In this document: one piece after another, positions 36,476 through 48,911 of the stretch
Numbering within the stretch: the stretch's first letter is position 1
Layout: every line of letters starts with the position of its first letter
NCBI GenBank assembly: GCA_019633425.1
Contig: WSUB01000010.1
Span: 425,983-489,982, forward strand
Direction of reading: 5' to 3'
DNA length: 64,000 nt
Source: Tulasnella sp. 424
Taxonomy: Eukaryota > Basidiomycota > Agaricomycetes > Cantharellales > Tulasnellaceae
Made by a program: the position numbers and the translations under genes
Notes under the pieces: generated by a model
Told to the model about the DNA's origin: nothing
The model's input: the letters and a program-made list of their open reading frames with translations, nothing else
Databases searched by the model: none

Positions 36476-38293
36476 CTAAAACGGGTATTTGATCGTCCCA
36501 GTGTCTGTGCCTTCGCGAACCTGCTTTTCATGCATGCGGTCTAGATACTCTAGTAAGACATCTTTATATCGTGCTTGGCCCTTATATCTGAAGCGGGGAT
36601 GTCCTTAGACTGAACCATACCACCCACTTGAATTGAGCAGAACTCACACCGCAACGTCCTCTGGCCAACTCCGTAGAGCAGATGCCATCCGTCCCGGAAC
36701 TCCAGATTCTTGAGCCAAGCTAGTGACCGGTTCGTAATATGTCCTGATGGTGAATAGGATAGCGCCAGTCCGAGGCAAGCGCCGCAGACTTTGTCGTTCA
36801 GAGCGGAAGTAGATGTACTCCGGTCGGAGGGTGAAGCTCTCTTTCTCTTTCTCGTGTTCGGATGTGGTCGTCGCGTGATGACCGTGAATGAAGAGGTCTG
36901 GGGGGATTGGACTGGATCAGGCCAACCGATACTATGCTCTATTGAGGGTGGCAAACCTTCGTCTCCGAGAGCTGTTCTGGCCCAACTAAGCTCCTTTGGA
37001 TCCACGTTCCTGGATGATGACGTATCCGGGACTGGACGATCTGTGTCGACGACTTGGAAGAAGTAGTTGTTTCTCAACATCAGTTTGTCGGGCTGCAGTT
37101 TGCTGAAGAATCGATCCATGCTAAACTCGAGCTTCTCTCGGTCTAATGCGAGCCCGTGTGTTAGAGAGCTTTTTATCGCTCGTCCAAGGACTCACATTGG
37201 GGGACGTCAGCGGACGTGTGTATCGCACTCAGGGGTAGTCCGATCTTGTCCTCGAGGCGCCAAGAGCCAGCAAGGCAGATTGACCCCGCTTGCAGGTAAT
37301 GCTTGCCATCGGGACCTAGCGTAGCCGTGAGCCTATAATTGCGAGCTCCGTGTGAGTTGTCATACCTGGGAGCATCAATGCCAGATCGTCCGGAGCGCTG
37401 TTGGGAGGAGGGGCATCAGACGAGAGCGCCCGGCCAGGACATGAGAATAACCCACAGGAGTCCGGCGACCTTCATGCTGTCCTCTTCGTCTAGGTTGTAA
37501 GTAACCCCTAGCGGTAAGATAGTAACGGTCTTGATTTGACCGTCACCATACCAGCCAAAGTCTCCGAGAGACGGCTGGTGTCGTTCCACTGCGTAGACGC
37601 TGGGATACCGCCTTGAGAGATATTCGGAAAGCTCATAGACCGCTTCTTTCGCTGTAGACGCATAAAACCAAACAAGGATTTTAGTGGGTTTGATAACTCA
37701 TAAAAGTACGGAAATCGATACCTGCTTCGGCGCCTGAACCGATTCCGTCCCGGGCAGGCAGCGATTGGATGCATTTATTTCCTCGTCTTTGTACCCGAGC
37801 AGCCTTAATGCTATGGTATTCAGCAAATCGACTGTCAAGCTTGTCATATGCCGCGAAGTGAGAATCCAGGCCCTCGTCAAAATTCAAAGTCCTAACCTCG
37901 ATCCAGTCTTTCCATTCGCCCTGTCTCAGACCCATGGTAATACTGGCGAGTTTCTTTCAGCAATGGTAGTCTCGAGTACCCCATGAACACTGACTGGTAG
38001 TTTGGTCCCCATCGAAAGGGCCGATATGGTAAGGGTGGGGTGTTGGGTAGATCGAATTCTTCCAATGCCTCAATGACTGGGTATTGAAATAGGTCTGGTG
38101 CTAATAAGAACACACGTTAATAGGAATCAAGAAGGCCGAATTGGAAATCAGTCTAACCATTTCCACCTGTCTTTTCTTCCGGCAAGGTAGAGGTCACAGC
38201 AACAGGACGGGTCTTGCGCACGTGAGCTAGCCAAGCAAAGAAGCCGATAGCTGAGAGTAGGGCGGAAAGCTGCAAAACTTGCCAATCTTCCAT
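36476..38293 (-). CDS. DUF3445 / heme-dependent oxidative N-demethylase-family protein, 10 exons
   Basis: Members of this family include the bacterial HODM enzyme, which oxidatively demethylates amines using heme and a flavin/ferredoxin partner. Exons are 38158-38293, 37995-38100, 37897-37942, 37722-37839, 37456-37651, 37366-37397, 37196-37315, 36957-37142, 36648-36897 and 36476-36587, giving 433 aa. An N-terminal membrane segment ([18 protein letters not shown]) anchors the protein. The catalytic domain shows [79 protein letters not shown]-like [12 protein letters not shown], and [20 protein letters not shown] (motifs quoted in pieces). A 59-base intron at 36898-36956 explains an apparent frameshift. 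The fungal substrate is unknown. Confidence 0.85.
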
Positions 38294-38497
38294 GAATGAA
38301 GTAAAGGGCAATGGGCAGAACAATTTCACAAGGGGGAGGGTGATCCAACTTGACTGGCAATATACGGACGAAGGGTATAAGACCGCTACTTATCACAAGA
38401 CTGGTGGAGGTAGGCTCGAGGCCCGTGGGACAGACTTATCCAACTTCCTACACAGAGCACGCTCATTCCTCGCAGCAACTAAACGTAACATTGGGGC

Positions 38498-39881
38498 TCA
38501 ATCGTCTTCATCACTGCCGTAATCACCTAAAGAGCCTAATCCTGTCTTCGGAGGTGGAGGTTTGCTTGTTGATTGCTGCCGTTTGCGGATTTCGGCGAAG
38601 TGCTTCATCCCTTCCAGCGTATCTGCGCTCAGAAGCCCGCTTGGTTGAAGAGGTTGTTCCTCCTCAGGCTCTTCCTCTTCTGCTTGATCTTCAGCAAGAT
38701 CGTCCTCCCCAGCTTCCAGCCGCAAGCGTTTTGCCTGGCGTCCCTCTTCTTCCAGGGCTAACGGGAGCTCCTCCTCGTCTTCCAGTGCGCGAATATGCCT
38801 CATGGCATCGATTGTACGCGGATCGATTTTGTTAGCGATGGCTTGCTGGCCGATCTCCTCGAGGCGTCGTTTCTCGGCGACTTTGGCGACGGGGTTGGGA
38901 TCTCCGGTGGCCCATCTGAAGACGGTCATAACGCACCCAGGTCAGAAGCCTGAACCAAAAGATGTGTCACTGAATGCTATCACACCTAACGTTTAAAATC
39001 TCATCGTTGTCCAGGCTCTGGCATGCCATTGCTTCTTTGGCGAATTGCGCGTCCAATTCCCGAACATACGTTACGAACGCTACACTCCGACCCTGAAGAA
39101 CACGAACTGCAACAAGACAGAGTTAGCCAAGCCCAGCTTTCTTGAATGTTCAAACTTACTTCGCTCGACTTCTCCCCACTCTTTGAAATGTCGTCGTACG
39201 ACTTCTTCCGTTTCATGTCCGGGCCCTGATTCTTTGATTCGCCCAACGTAGATCGTTCGGTTCTGCTTCAGGAATGAACCGACACCCCCCATATCGTCGC
39301 GGTAATCTGAGAACTTGTCTCGACCAAAGCAGTCTTTTGAGGTTTCAGGAAGCTCGTCGGCTGGCGGCGGAAGTCGATGAAGATATTGGCATTCCCATCT
39401 ATGGCGTTCGTGAAGCGTCAGCGGCAACTCCGTCGCTTTGAAGTAACAGTTAGCTTACCCATACGGGCATTGACCACGAGCGAAGAAAAGGCAGCAGTAT
39501 TTAGTTCCGGCGGTATCAGCACGGGTATAGCCTGCGTCTTTGCGCATGCTACACCGTTTAGCAGCATGCACTTTACTGTCAGAGGTAAAGGACGTGGTCA
39601 GCCAAAGTCGCGACATGGCCTGAGAGCAGGGCGACACACTTTGAGTAGTTATCCTCCATATCACCACCAGCCCATTTATTGTACCATATGTCTATGAATT
39701 GCGAGTGGAATAAGAATCTCCAATCGGGGAATGCGAGCAACAGGAATCACCTACTGTACTCCTTCCCGGTCTGCGGTGTCTCTTTCTTCTCGATCTCACC
39801 CGGCTTAACTTGCTTGCGGGCTGGCTTGAGCTTCTTCGGCTGAGCCTGAGCTGGTTTTTCGACTACTGCTACGTCCTCCAT
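38498..39881 (-). CDS. CWC2: Pre-mRNA-splicing factor Cwc2
   Basis: Cwc2 (RBM22-like) is a component of the Prp19 complex that contacts U6 snRNA and the catalytic core of the spliceosome. Exons are 39755-39881, 39640-39691, 39459-39575, 39160-39398, 38986-39106 and 38498-38915, giving 357 aa. After a basic N-terminus come NIWYNKWAGGD, a CCCH zinc-finger region (RCSMRKDAGYTRAD, YCCLFFARGQCPYG, WECQYLHRLP), the torus-linker sequence DCFGRDKFSDYRDDMGGVGS, and an RRM starting RTIYVGRI with AFVTYVRE as RNP1-like. The C-terminus is acidic. It is divergent from PIM1. Confidence 0.95.
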
Positions 39882-40142
39882 GATGAGAAATAGTGAAGCG
39901 TCGTTGGTGGTTGGGGTTGGTCGAAAGTTCGACAGGGTCGTTTGGATGGGTTTGCCTGCTATGTAATGCCGCCCGAAGCGTCAGTCAGCATTCGAAACCT
40001 CCTCTTGCCGGCGACGCGTACGACCAACCACACCCCAGAGGTAGGCAGCATATTCACCTAAACCCGTCGCTCATACCATCATTCTAAATAATTTGTGATT
40101 CGTGCAATTATTCGTAGGCCGCACGGGTCTCAAAGTTTTTGG

Positions 40143-43100
40143 ATGCAGTCGCTCATTCTGCGCGAGGTCGCCAGCCTCGCATCTCAACGATTCGGAGCAA
40201 GGACGATAGGCGCAGGGCGTTCACTCTCCTTTGCAGTAGCCGGTCCATCTAAAGCTCCCCATTTCACAACATCAGCATCTAAATTATTACCTTCTCCGTC
40301 CACATCCCTCCGCTATCCAAGATGGATAAACACACGCGGTGGGAAACCTGGAGGAACAGATGACGCCGACGGCAAAGACTCAAAGAATGGTGGAGAGAAA
40401 GGCCACGAACCACAAGAGGCTGAAGAGAAGCCAAAGGAAGTAGATTCAGCGGTAGCAGAGGAGGGCAAACAGGCCTCGTCGCGAGTAGCCTCGTCCAGCT
40501 CGTCCGGCTCCGACTCCGAATCAAGTTCCTCGGCGACCCCTCCTTCCGATTCCTCTTCGTCAGAGTCCGACTCGATACCACCTTCGTCAGCCAATGCTTC
40601 TTCGCCTTCGTCAGCCATTTCCAAACAATCGGTGCCAGAAATTTATCCCCAGGTTCTCGCCCTCCCCATTACCCGTCGGCCTCTATTCCCCGGATTTTAC
40701 AAAGCAGTCGTCATTCGTCATCCCGGGGTTGTCGCTGCCATAAAAGAGATGATGAAGCGTGGTCAGCCATACCTCGGTGCCTTCCTCCTCAAAGACGAGG
40801 ATGCGGACAGCGACGTTATTACGGATATCGACTCGGTACATCCCGTTGGTGTTTTCGCCCAAATTACTAGCGTTTTCCCGGCCAGCGGTTCTCGTGAAGA
40901 CGACAAGGAAGAAAGCATTACTGCCGTCCTATACCCACATCGACGAATTCGGATCACAGAGCTCATCACACCCTCGTCGGACAAACCATCCATCGTCAGC
41001 GTAGGAGAGGTTGCCGAAGCTTTGAAGCAGGAAGAGACTTCACAAGAGGATGAGGGCATTGCGGGTTCTGCTGAGACCCCCGCTTCTCCATCTCGTGCAC
41101 ATCCAGGTTAGTGAAACGATACCTTTTCCCTAAAAATAAATCTAACATTAGTTTATAGCCCCGCTACAGACTTCGTTCCTTCACGATCTACCGGTCTCTA
41201 TAGCCAATGTCGAGAATTTGGTCAGCCAACCTTACCAGAAGTCGAACCAGTACATTCGCGCCACCATGTCCGAGATCGTCTCCGTCTTCAAGGACATTGC
41301 TCAACTCAACCCCTTGTTCCGAGACCAAATCACAAACTTCACCATCTCCCAGTCTGCGTCCAACGTCTTCGATGAGCCCGACAAGCTTGCGGACTTCGCG
41401 GCTGCTGTTTCGACCGGAGAAGTTGGCGAATTGCAAGACGTCCTAGAGAGCATGTCCATCGAGGATCGACTGCAAAAGGCTCTGTTGGTTTTGAAGAAGG
41501 AACTTATCAACGCTCAGCTCCAGAGCAAGATTTCCCGTGACGTCGAGAGCAAAATCCAGAAGCGCCAGCGGGAATACTACCTCATGGAACAGATGAAAGG
41601 TATCAAGAAGGAACTTGGGATGGAGTCGGATGGCAAGGACAAGTTGATCGAGAAGTTCAAGGAGCGTGCAGCCAACTTGAAGATGCCGGAACAAGTCCGC
41701 AAGGTGTTCGATGAAGAACTCAACAAGCTCATGCACCTTGAACCGGCTGCCTCCGAGGCAAATGTCACTCGCAACTACTTGGACTGGCTCACTCAGGTTC
41801 GGACAAAGTCCTCGACGGCGATGAACTGCTACTTACCGTTATGATTCCTATAGATTCCATGGGGCAAGCATTCAGAAGAGAACTTCTCTATCAAGAACGC
41901 CATCAAAGTCCTCGACGAAGATCACTACGGTCTTGCTGATATCAAGGACCGCATCTTGGAATTCCTTGCTGTCGGCAAACTTCGCGGAACTGTCGAAGGG
42001 AAGATCATCTGCTTCGTCGGCCCGCCTGGTGTGGGAAAGACGAGTATTGGCAAATCTATCGCCCGAGCTCTCGACCGTCAGTTCTTCCGCTTCTCGGTGG
42101 GCGGTCTCACCGACGTTGCGGAAATCAAGGGACATCGACGGACTTACGTGGGGTGTGTCATCTTGGGTCGATGTGATGGCGGCACCGAAAACTGACATCG
42201 GTCTTTATAGTGCTTTGCCAAGCAAGATTGTCCAGGCTTTGAAACGCGTTGGCACGGAGAACCCCCTTGTCTTGATTGACGAGATTGACAAGGTTGGGCG
42301 TGGACACAACGGCGACCCTTCCAGTGCTCTGTTGGAAATGTTGGACCCGGAACAGAACACCGCTTTCCTCGATCACTAGTGAGATTTCCGTTACACGCGA
42401 TCTCGTGAGGTTGAGCTAACATGATGGGTTCATAGCATGGACGTCCCGATCGATTTGTCTCGCGTTCTCTTCGTCTGCACGGCCAACACGCTCGACACCA
42501 TCCCAGCACCTCTCCTTGACCGAATGGAAGTTATGGAAGTCAGCGGCTATGTCACGGAAGAGAAACAGGCTATTGCCGAAAGATACCTCGCCCCACAAGC
42601 CAAGGAAGCCTCCGGACTGAAGGATGCCGACGTTACCCTGACCCGGGACGCCGTCGATAGTCTCATCAAGTATTACTGCCGCGAAAGTGGTGTCCGCAAC
42701 CTTAAGAAGCACATTGACAAGGTTCATATTCTTTGTTACGCTTGTCGTCGAACGTATTTGGCTGATCTTGAGATCATAGATTTACAGAAAAGCGGCCTTG
42801 AAGATTGTTCGCGACCTCGGCGAAGACGCTCTCCCTGAACCTCAACATACTGCATCCGCCGGCGCCAGTTCACATACTGCATCTGCCTCCGAGGGAGTGC
42901 CGAAGCCTGCTGCCACCGCCGAAAGCCATGACACTGTTGTTAACACAACCCCCGAGTCTGGATCTGCCCCACCACCGACTGCAGAATCTGAGGAGGATAA
43001 GCATGTGACGACGCAGAAGCGAGAACCCCTCAAGATCCCGCCAACTGTCCACGTTGAGATCAGTTCCCAGAACCTGAAGGAATATGTTGGGCCTGCTGTC

Positions 43101-43856
43101 TATCACAAGGATCGCTTCTATAACAAGCCGCCGCCAGCAGGTGTTAGCACCGGGTTGGGCTATTTGGGCAATGGTTCTGGTGCGGTTATGCCCGTCGAGG
43201 CGATGGTAAGTACTCCCAAGTACAGTGTAGTCCGTCGTGTCTCACTCAACTTTCGATAGTCTATGCCTGGTAAAGGTGGACTTCAACTTACTGGCAAGCT
43301 CGGAGAAGTTATTCGGGAGAGCGCCCAGATCGCATTGAGTTGGGTCAAGGCTCACGCCCATGAACTCGGGATCACCAAGTCACCCAATGACCAGTTCATG
43401 AATGAGGTCGATGTTCATCTTCACATGCCAGAAGGTAGCATTGGAAAGGAAGGTCCTAGTGCTGGAACTGCTCTAGTCTCCGCGTTTGTTTCGCTCTTCA
43501 CCAAGACTCGTATTAGCCCCGATATCGGTGAGTTTCTTCGCATGAAACAGAAAGTTCGTCTACTGAAGACTTTTTGTGCAGCCATGACTGGTGAGATTTC
43601 ACTAGTGGGCCAAGTGTTGCCTGTCGGCGGCTTGAAGGAGAAGATCCTCGCGGCTCACCGTGCTGGAATCAAGACAATCATCGCTCCCTCCGCCAACCGT
43701 GCAGATATCGAGGAGAACGTACCCCAGAGTGTCAAGGAAGGAATTCGGTTCGTCTTTGTGGATGACATTCAAGAGGTGTTAGACGAAGTCTTCCGTGGTG
43801 AACATTCCCTTCCCAAACCTACTGAGCCGGAAGTCTTGCCGTCTGGTTCGTTTTAG
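40143..43856 (+). CDS. PIM1: Mitochondrial Lon protease (ATP-dependent serine protease)
   Basis: Lon degrades misfolded and oxidised matrix proteins and helps maintain mitochondrial DNA. Exons are 40143-41106, 41159-41796, 41854-42152, 42211-42378, 42436-42721, 42780-43205, 43260-43527 and 43582-43856, giving 1107 aa, the normal size for fungal Pim1. The N-terminus is a mitochondrial presequence, followed by an acidic Ser-rich low-complexity stretch and the Lon substrate-binding domain starting near [17 protein letters not shown]. The AAA+ domain has Walker A GPPGVGKT near residue 590 and Walker [11 protein letters not shown]. The protease domain has the catalytic Ser in EGPSAGTAL near 994 and the Lys in GGLKEKI near 1035. 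An acidic linker of about 60 residues precedes the protease domain, as is usual in the mitochondrial form. Confidence 0.97.
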
Positions 43857-44539
43857 ATCTATTAGAGCCTGAGGAACAGCATCATATTACCTAATTTCAT
43901 GTAGCCTACTAGTCCAATGCATCCCCCGCTTTCGTGGCCCTGCGAATCGTTAACATAGACAATGCGAGACTCAGCACTACAATGCGCGCATTGCTATAGC
44001 GGAGTATTCTCGCACTTTGTATCCAGAAAGGTACAAGCACCATCCATGGGTTTATATATTTAGCGACTACTTTGGCCTCGGGTCCTGATCTTCATGCTGA
44101 ATTTGAATCGGCGGTTCGGGCCGGTCGATTTCCCCATACACATTTTGGGGAATGCCCTGAGTGTCTCGTACCCATTTTTATCCAATACTCCACTACGTGG
44201 TTAGGTTTAGACCCCCGGAGCCCGACGGCCTCCTCTCCCCGAAATCGCCAACTCATTACCACATACTTTTTTTTTCGCTCGCCGATAGCTTCTGCCTTAG
44301 TCAAGTTAGTCATGCGCGTCGTGGCACCCCTTTTCTCCCCAAAACGGTGAGTTTCGCCGGTTGAGTTCACCCTCGACCCACTGGTGACATTTTTCTTTAT
44401 TTTATCTTTTCATTCGCCGCAGGGTTATCAGACCTCGCTCAGGACGAAATATTACGGACGCTCCGTGGGGTTGACAGCTGTGCGACGCCACCGAAAGTCA
44501 CCGCCCCCTTAAAGAAAACCGGTCGTTGCCACAAGCCAG
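43857..44539. other. Intergenic region, no gene seen
   Basis: This is 680 bases between PIM1 and the amidohydrolase, in tandem orientation. It includes the 3' UTR of PIM1 and the promoter of the downstream gene; a pyrimidine-rich tract lies near 44260-44410. Confidence 0.45.
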
Positions 44540-46251
44540 ATGTCCTCCACTCTCTCTCCTCCCCAGTTTTCCATGGCTTCAAGTACTACTCTCATTCGGA
44601 ATGGGACAGTCGTCACTTGCGTAGGAACCGAACGTACACCCTCCCATTTCAAAGCAGATGTGTTAGTGCGAAATGGCATCATCGTTGAGGTCGCTCGAGA
44701 AAACCAAATTTCTCCTCAAGAAGGGTGGACGATCGTTGACGCAACAGACAAGCTTGTCTGCCCGGGGTTTGTCGACACTCATAGGCATGTCTGGGAGAGC
44801 GCGTATCGATTCATGGGAGATTGGACCTTACTCGAGTACGTCAGGAAGGTGTCAGTCTCCCGCATAAAAGGTTCTGACTGTGCCTGCGCTTGTACAAAGA
44901 TACGTGGCCAAGTGTTTGCAAGTCCTATTCCCCGTGATCGAAGCGGATGATGCCTACGCATCCCAGATGCTCGGCTACCTGGAGGCTCTGAACGGAGGTA
45001 TGTCTATCAAGTCTGTTCCGAAATTCTCCTCTGACCGGACCGTTTGCAGGCGTGACGACAGTTGTGGATCATTGTCACCTGACTCGGGAACCTCAGTTAT
45101 TCGATGCTATGCTTGATGCAACACGAAAAAGCGGCATCCGAAGCTTCCTCTGTTATGCTCGGTGAGATATCTCGATTCTATCGTGGCTCCCCGCTTCTGA
45201 CCCTCGTTGACAGCTGGGAGGAGTGGCCAAACGGCAGTGGTAGGAGAGAATGGCAAATGAATCAGCTGCGCAGTCTTGTCAAGGACGGAACCGGCTCGGA
45301 TCGTGTCACGCTCGGGCTAGCAATTGACGGTCTCGGGGACGCCTTCTATCGCGAACTAAAGGATGATCTCTTCCCGTTCGCTAAGGAGAGCGGAATCGAC
45401 GTCTTTTCTACACATACGGTCAGCAAGCTGAGTGGCATCGGACCAGACACTATCGGCCAACTAGCCGAAAGAGGGATGCTCAACCAACCAATCTTATTCG
45501 TCCATTGCAACGACATGACCGATTCGGAGCGGGACACCCTCATTGCCGCCGAGTGCGGCATATCCTCAACCCCGGAAATCGAGCTCCACATGCCACTGGG
45601 GAACCCTGTCGCCCTGAAAGCAGACGAAGCCGGCGCAAGAGTGGGGCTGGGAGTCGATTGTGGCTCGGTGGTTAGCGGGGAAATGTTCTCCGCCATGCGA
45701 TCCGCGTTGCAATACCAGCGTGGGGTGGAGAACGCCTCTTTACATTCCCAAGGAAAGTTCCCGAAACATCTCAACCGCAAGGCCGGAGACGTTTTCAGGA
45801 TGGCAACCATTGGTGGAGCAAGAGCTATCCATCGGGAACATTTGATCGGGAGCGTGGAGGTCGGGAAGAAAGCCGATCTGATCCTAATTAATACTTTGAC
45901 TCCGGCAATGCTGGGAGGGGAACGAGATCCCGTCCAGGCAATCGTGATGCACGCTTCAGTTAGTAAGCCTCACACACGAGGGCCGAATGGCTGCTAATAC
46001 CGCTGCTCTAATAGGTCGCAGACGTGGAAATAGTTTTAGTGGACGGCGAGGTTGTAGTGGACAAGACAAGGCCAGCCTCACAAGGGGCCTTCACCAGAGT
46101 GAAATGGGCTGAAGAAGTGAGACGGGTACGAGACTCGTTGGAGAGGGTAAAAGCAAGGATCTCGGACTGGGATAAAGCGGAAGAAGCTGGTTATACCAGG
46201 ATTCGCAACATCATTGGCTTGACGAATGAAGTTTGCGTGGAGAAATATTAA
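44540..46251 (+). CDS. Amidohydrolase, atrazine-chlorohydrolase/cytosine-deaminase-like, 5 exons
   Basis: This metal-dependent amidohydrolase-fold enzyme belongs to the deaminase/chlorohydrolase group that includes guanine, cytosine and 5'-methylthioadenosine deaminases. Exons are 44540-44835, 44900-44997, 45050-45161, 45214-45958 and 46015-46251, giving 495 aa. The first metal-binding motif is PGFVDTHRHVW (HxH). Further candidate ligands are TVVDHCHLT, FVHCND with its His, and the Asp in GVDCGS. The C-terminal composite beta-domain is present (VGKKADLILI, VLVDGEVVV). Residues around STPEIELHMPLG match the substrate-side loop of this group. The substrate cannot be told. Its stop lies 51 bases from the end of GUA1 on the opposite strand, so the two transcripts overlap or abut. 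Confidence 0.85.
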
Positions 46252-46302
46252 TCCCGTTACATCATCAAATGTATGTCTATTGAATCGCCTGAATACAACG
46301 AA

Positions 46303-48464
46303 TTACAGCCATTCTACCGTCTGCGAAATGAAAGCACGATTTTCAGTTCACAGATCGACGCAACGACCAAGGGAGGACTTACAGCAGGCGGTTTGCTGGA
46401 GATGTCATACACAACCCTGTTGATTCCCTTGACCTCGTTGGTAATCCTTGACGAGACCCTTCTGAGGACATCAGGCGGGAAGATGTACCTAGGCCCATGG
46501 AAATCGTTGTTAGCACCCAAATGTCAGCTGGAGAATGACAGCGCAGGACCCACCAATCTGCAGTCATGAAGTCTTCTGTCTGCACAGCTCGGAGCGCGAT
46601 GACTTGTTCATATGTCCTTGCATCGCCCATAACACCGACAGCCTTGACGGGAAGCAGAACAGCGAATGCCTGACTGATTTGGTCGTACAATTCTGCTTTG
46701 CGAATCTCCTCAATGTAAATAGTATCTGCTGCTTGAGCGATTTTGACTTGCTCGCGAGTAACAGGTCCAAGGATACGGATTGCAAGACCAGGTCCGGGGA
46801 AAGGATGTCGTCCGACGAGATGTTCCGGAATGCCAAGCAGCCGACCGAGGGCACGGACCTCGTCTGCAAGGAAGTTAGCTAAAACGCTCGAGGACAGTTG
46901 ACAAGCGTACCTTTGAACAACTCTCGTAATGGTTCGATCAGCTTCAGCTTCATGTCGGCTAGAAGACCACCGACATTGTGATGCGTCTTGATGGTTGCGC
47001 TTGGGCCCTTGAAGCTGATACTCTCGATGACATCCGGGTACAACGTGCCTTGCAACAACCACTCATATTTTCCTTTGGCTTCTCCTCCCTTCTCCGCCAG
47101 CTCTTTCTCGGCTTCAGCTTCCATGCGCGCTGCTTCTGCTTCAAACACTTCGATGAACGTGTTGCCAATGATCTTGCGCTTTTTCTCCGGATCCTCCACA
47201 CCGGCTAGTTTCCCGAGGAATTGGTCGGATGCGTCGATGACGCGAAGGTTGACGCCGAGATCCTTGTTAAGCATCTCATCGACCTGGTTGGCTTCGTTGG
47301 CTCGGAGGACTCCATTGTCAACCATGATGGCTTGGAAGCTGAGCCCGGGCAGTGATTCGTTTGATCAGGCTGCTCGTGTATTTGAAGAGGTGCTCGACTT
47401 CTTACCGATCGCCAATAGCTTCATGCATCAACTTTGCAGCCACAGAGCTATCAACTCCACCACTGACAGCGCCAATAACACGTCCCTTCGGGCCGCAAAT
47501 CTGCCGAATCCTATCAATCTCTTTCGTAATGAAGGACTCCTGTTAAATAGAAAGCGCGTCAAACCACGGCAAACCGTGCGTATGTGATCGAGAGCTTACC
47601 ATGGTCCAGCTCGCTTGGCATTGACAGATGTCGAGAACGAACTTTCCAATGACTGCACGACCCTTGGGAGTGTGGGTAACCTCAGGGTGGAATTGAATAC
47701 CGAAGAAAGGCTTCTCGTTGTGCGCAATACCAGCAAAAGGTGCTGTAGAAGTGCGCCCAATAACTTGGAATTCCGGTGGAATGCTATCGAGCTGGTCGCC
47801 ATGTGACATCCAGACCTGATGACCGACAGACACGTATGGGAGTCAGTTTAACTTTGCGGCTGCCAAATGGCGTAAAATGGGATGCCTACTTGGAACTTGT
47901 CCCCGAGTCCGTCGAAGAGCTTGTTCGCAAGTGGATTCTTAGACTCGGCCTTAACAACGTCGACCTCGGCGAAGCCGTATTCGCGGTGATCACACTTGCC
48001 GACCTTTCCGCCATGTGACCATGCCATTTCCTACGCAGCGTTGCCATCAGGTCACGATGCTTTACAGCTGTGTTGAAACAAACCTGGAGCCCGTAACATA
48101 TACCAAATACCGGAACACCAAGCTCAAAGACGTCGCGGTCCACATGTGGAGCCCCGTCATCGTAGACAGAATACGGAGAGCCGGACAAGATGATCCCTGA
48201 GGAAACAGTTTGGCAATCAGAACGTCGCGATAACGGGTGTGTTCTACCAGGTCACCTTTTGGCTTCCATGTAAGCTCCTTGATCTTTTGGGTACAAGGCA
48301 TCAATTCAGCGTAGACCTTCAGTTCTCGACATCGTCGCGTAATCAAGTGGCTATACTGGAATAGGCCTCAACTCGTTGAACAGACTAACGCACGCCTGAG
48401 GAATCACCTGCGACCCAAAGTCTAAGATCAGAATTGTGTCGTACGCGTCGTGGATTTCGGCCAT
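46303..48464 (-). CDS. GUA1: GMP synthase (glutamine-hydrolysing)
   Basis: GMP synthase converts XMP to GMP with ATP and glutamine, the last step of guanine nucleotide synthesis. Exons are 48408-48464, 48256-48355, 48084-48196, 47890-48030, 47600-47815, 47406-47539, 46911-47338, 46554-46863, 46383-46488 and 46303-46320, giving 540 aa. The glutaminase domain has [20 protein letters not shown] (20 residues), the catalytic Cys in FGICYGLQ and the His/Glu in FHPEVTHT. The synthetase P-loop is [10 protein letters not shown]. The dimerisation domain has [14 protein letters not shown] and [12 protein letters not shown]. The last coding exon is just 18 bases, and the protein ends WL rather than the common WE. 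Its promoter and first exon have been copied seven times in the array to the right. Confidence 0.96.
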
Positions 48465-48640
48465 GTCAGCTGTGACGGAAGTGGTTCAGGAGGTTCGCGC
48501 CAAGGGGTTGACTCGTTTTGGTCACGATCTCACGCCCAAAGGCCGTTTACCGCCACAATCACCGTCTTGCGTTTCCTGCCAGAGAGCCAAACAAGACGAA
48601 CGAGTCGAGTTTAGGTTCTCAAGTTTTAATCAGAGGGTCT

Positions 48641-48911
48641 CTAGACGTGCACGAGGACAATCGCTCCAGTCGGACATTTGTATGGGGGAGCACAGCAGGT
48701 TGTTCCGGTGTAGTCTATATATTCGATCAGTGAGAAGATACTCTGGGTATAGACCGCGTCAACAAGAATGACACTGACATTCTCCTCCGCACTGCGCCCA
48801 GTGTGACGCACACTCGGGAGTGGGTAGTAGACTGACCGAAAGGGAGACGGAGAGGCCAGCGACGGAGGCGAAGAAGCCGGCGACGGTTGCGAGAGCGAGT
48901 GCCTTGACCAT
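48641..48911 (-). CDS. Small secreted CBM1-like protein A, degenerate
   Basis: This first array member lies 177 bases upstream of GUA1 on the same strand and marks the source junction of the array. Exons are 48779-48911 and 48641-48714 (68 aa). The signal peptide MVKALALATVAGFFASVAG matches the other copies, but the Thr-rich linker is missing and the CBM1 is partial: WAQCGGE, then YYTGTTCCAPPYKC, after which a stop comes before the final exon that carries the last Cys. The protein is likely secreted but with impaired cellulose binding; it may be a decaying gene. Confidence 0.55.

Noticed and set aside
36895..36910. Apparent frameshift at a G/C homopolymer in the DUF3445 gene
   Set aside because: A 59-base intron (36898-36956) with acceptable signals and matching phase restores the conserved frame, so no frameshift is needed.
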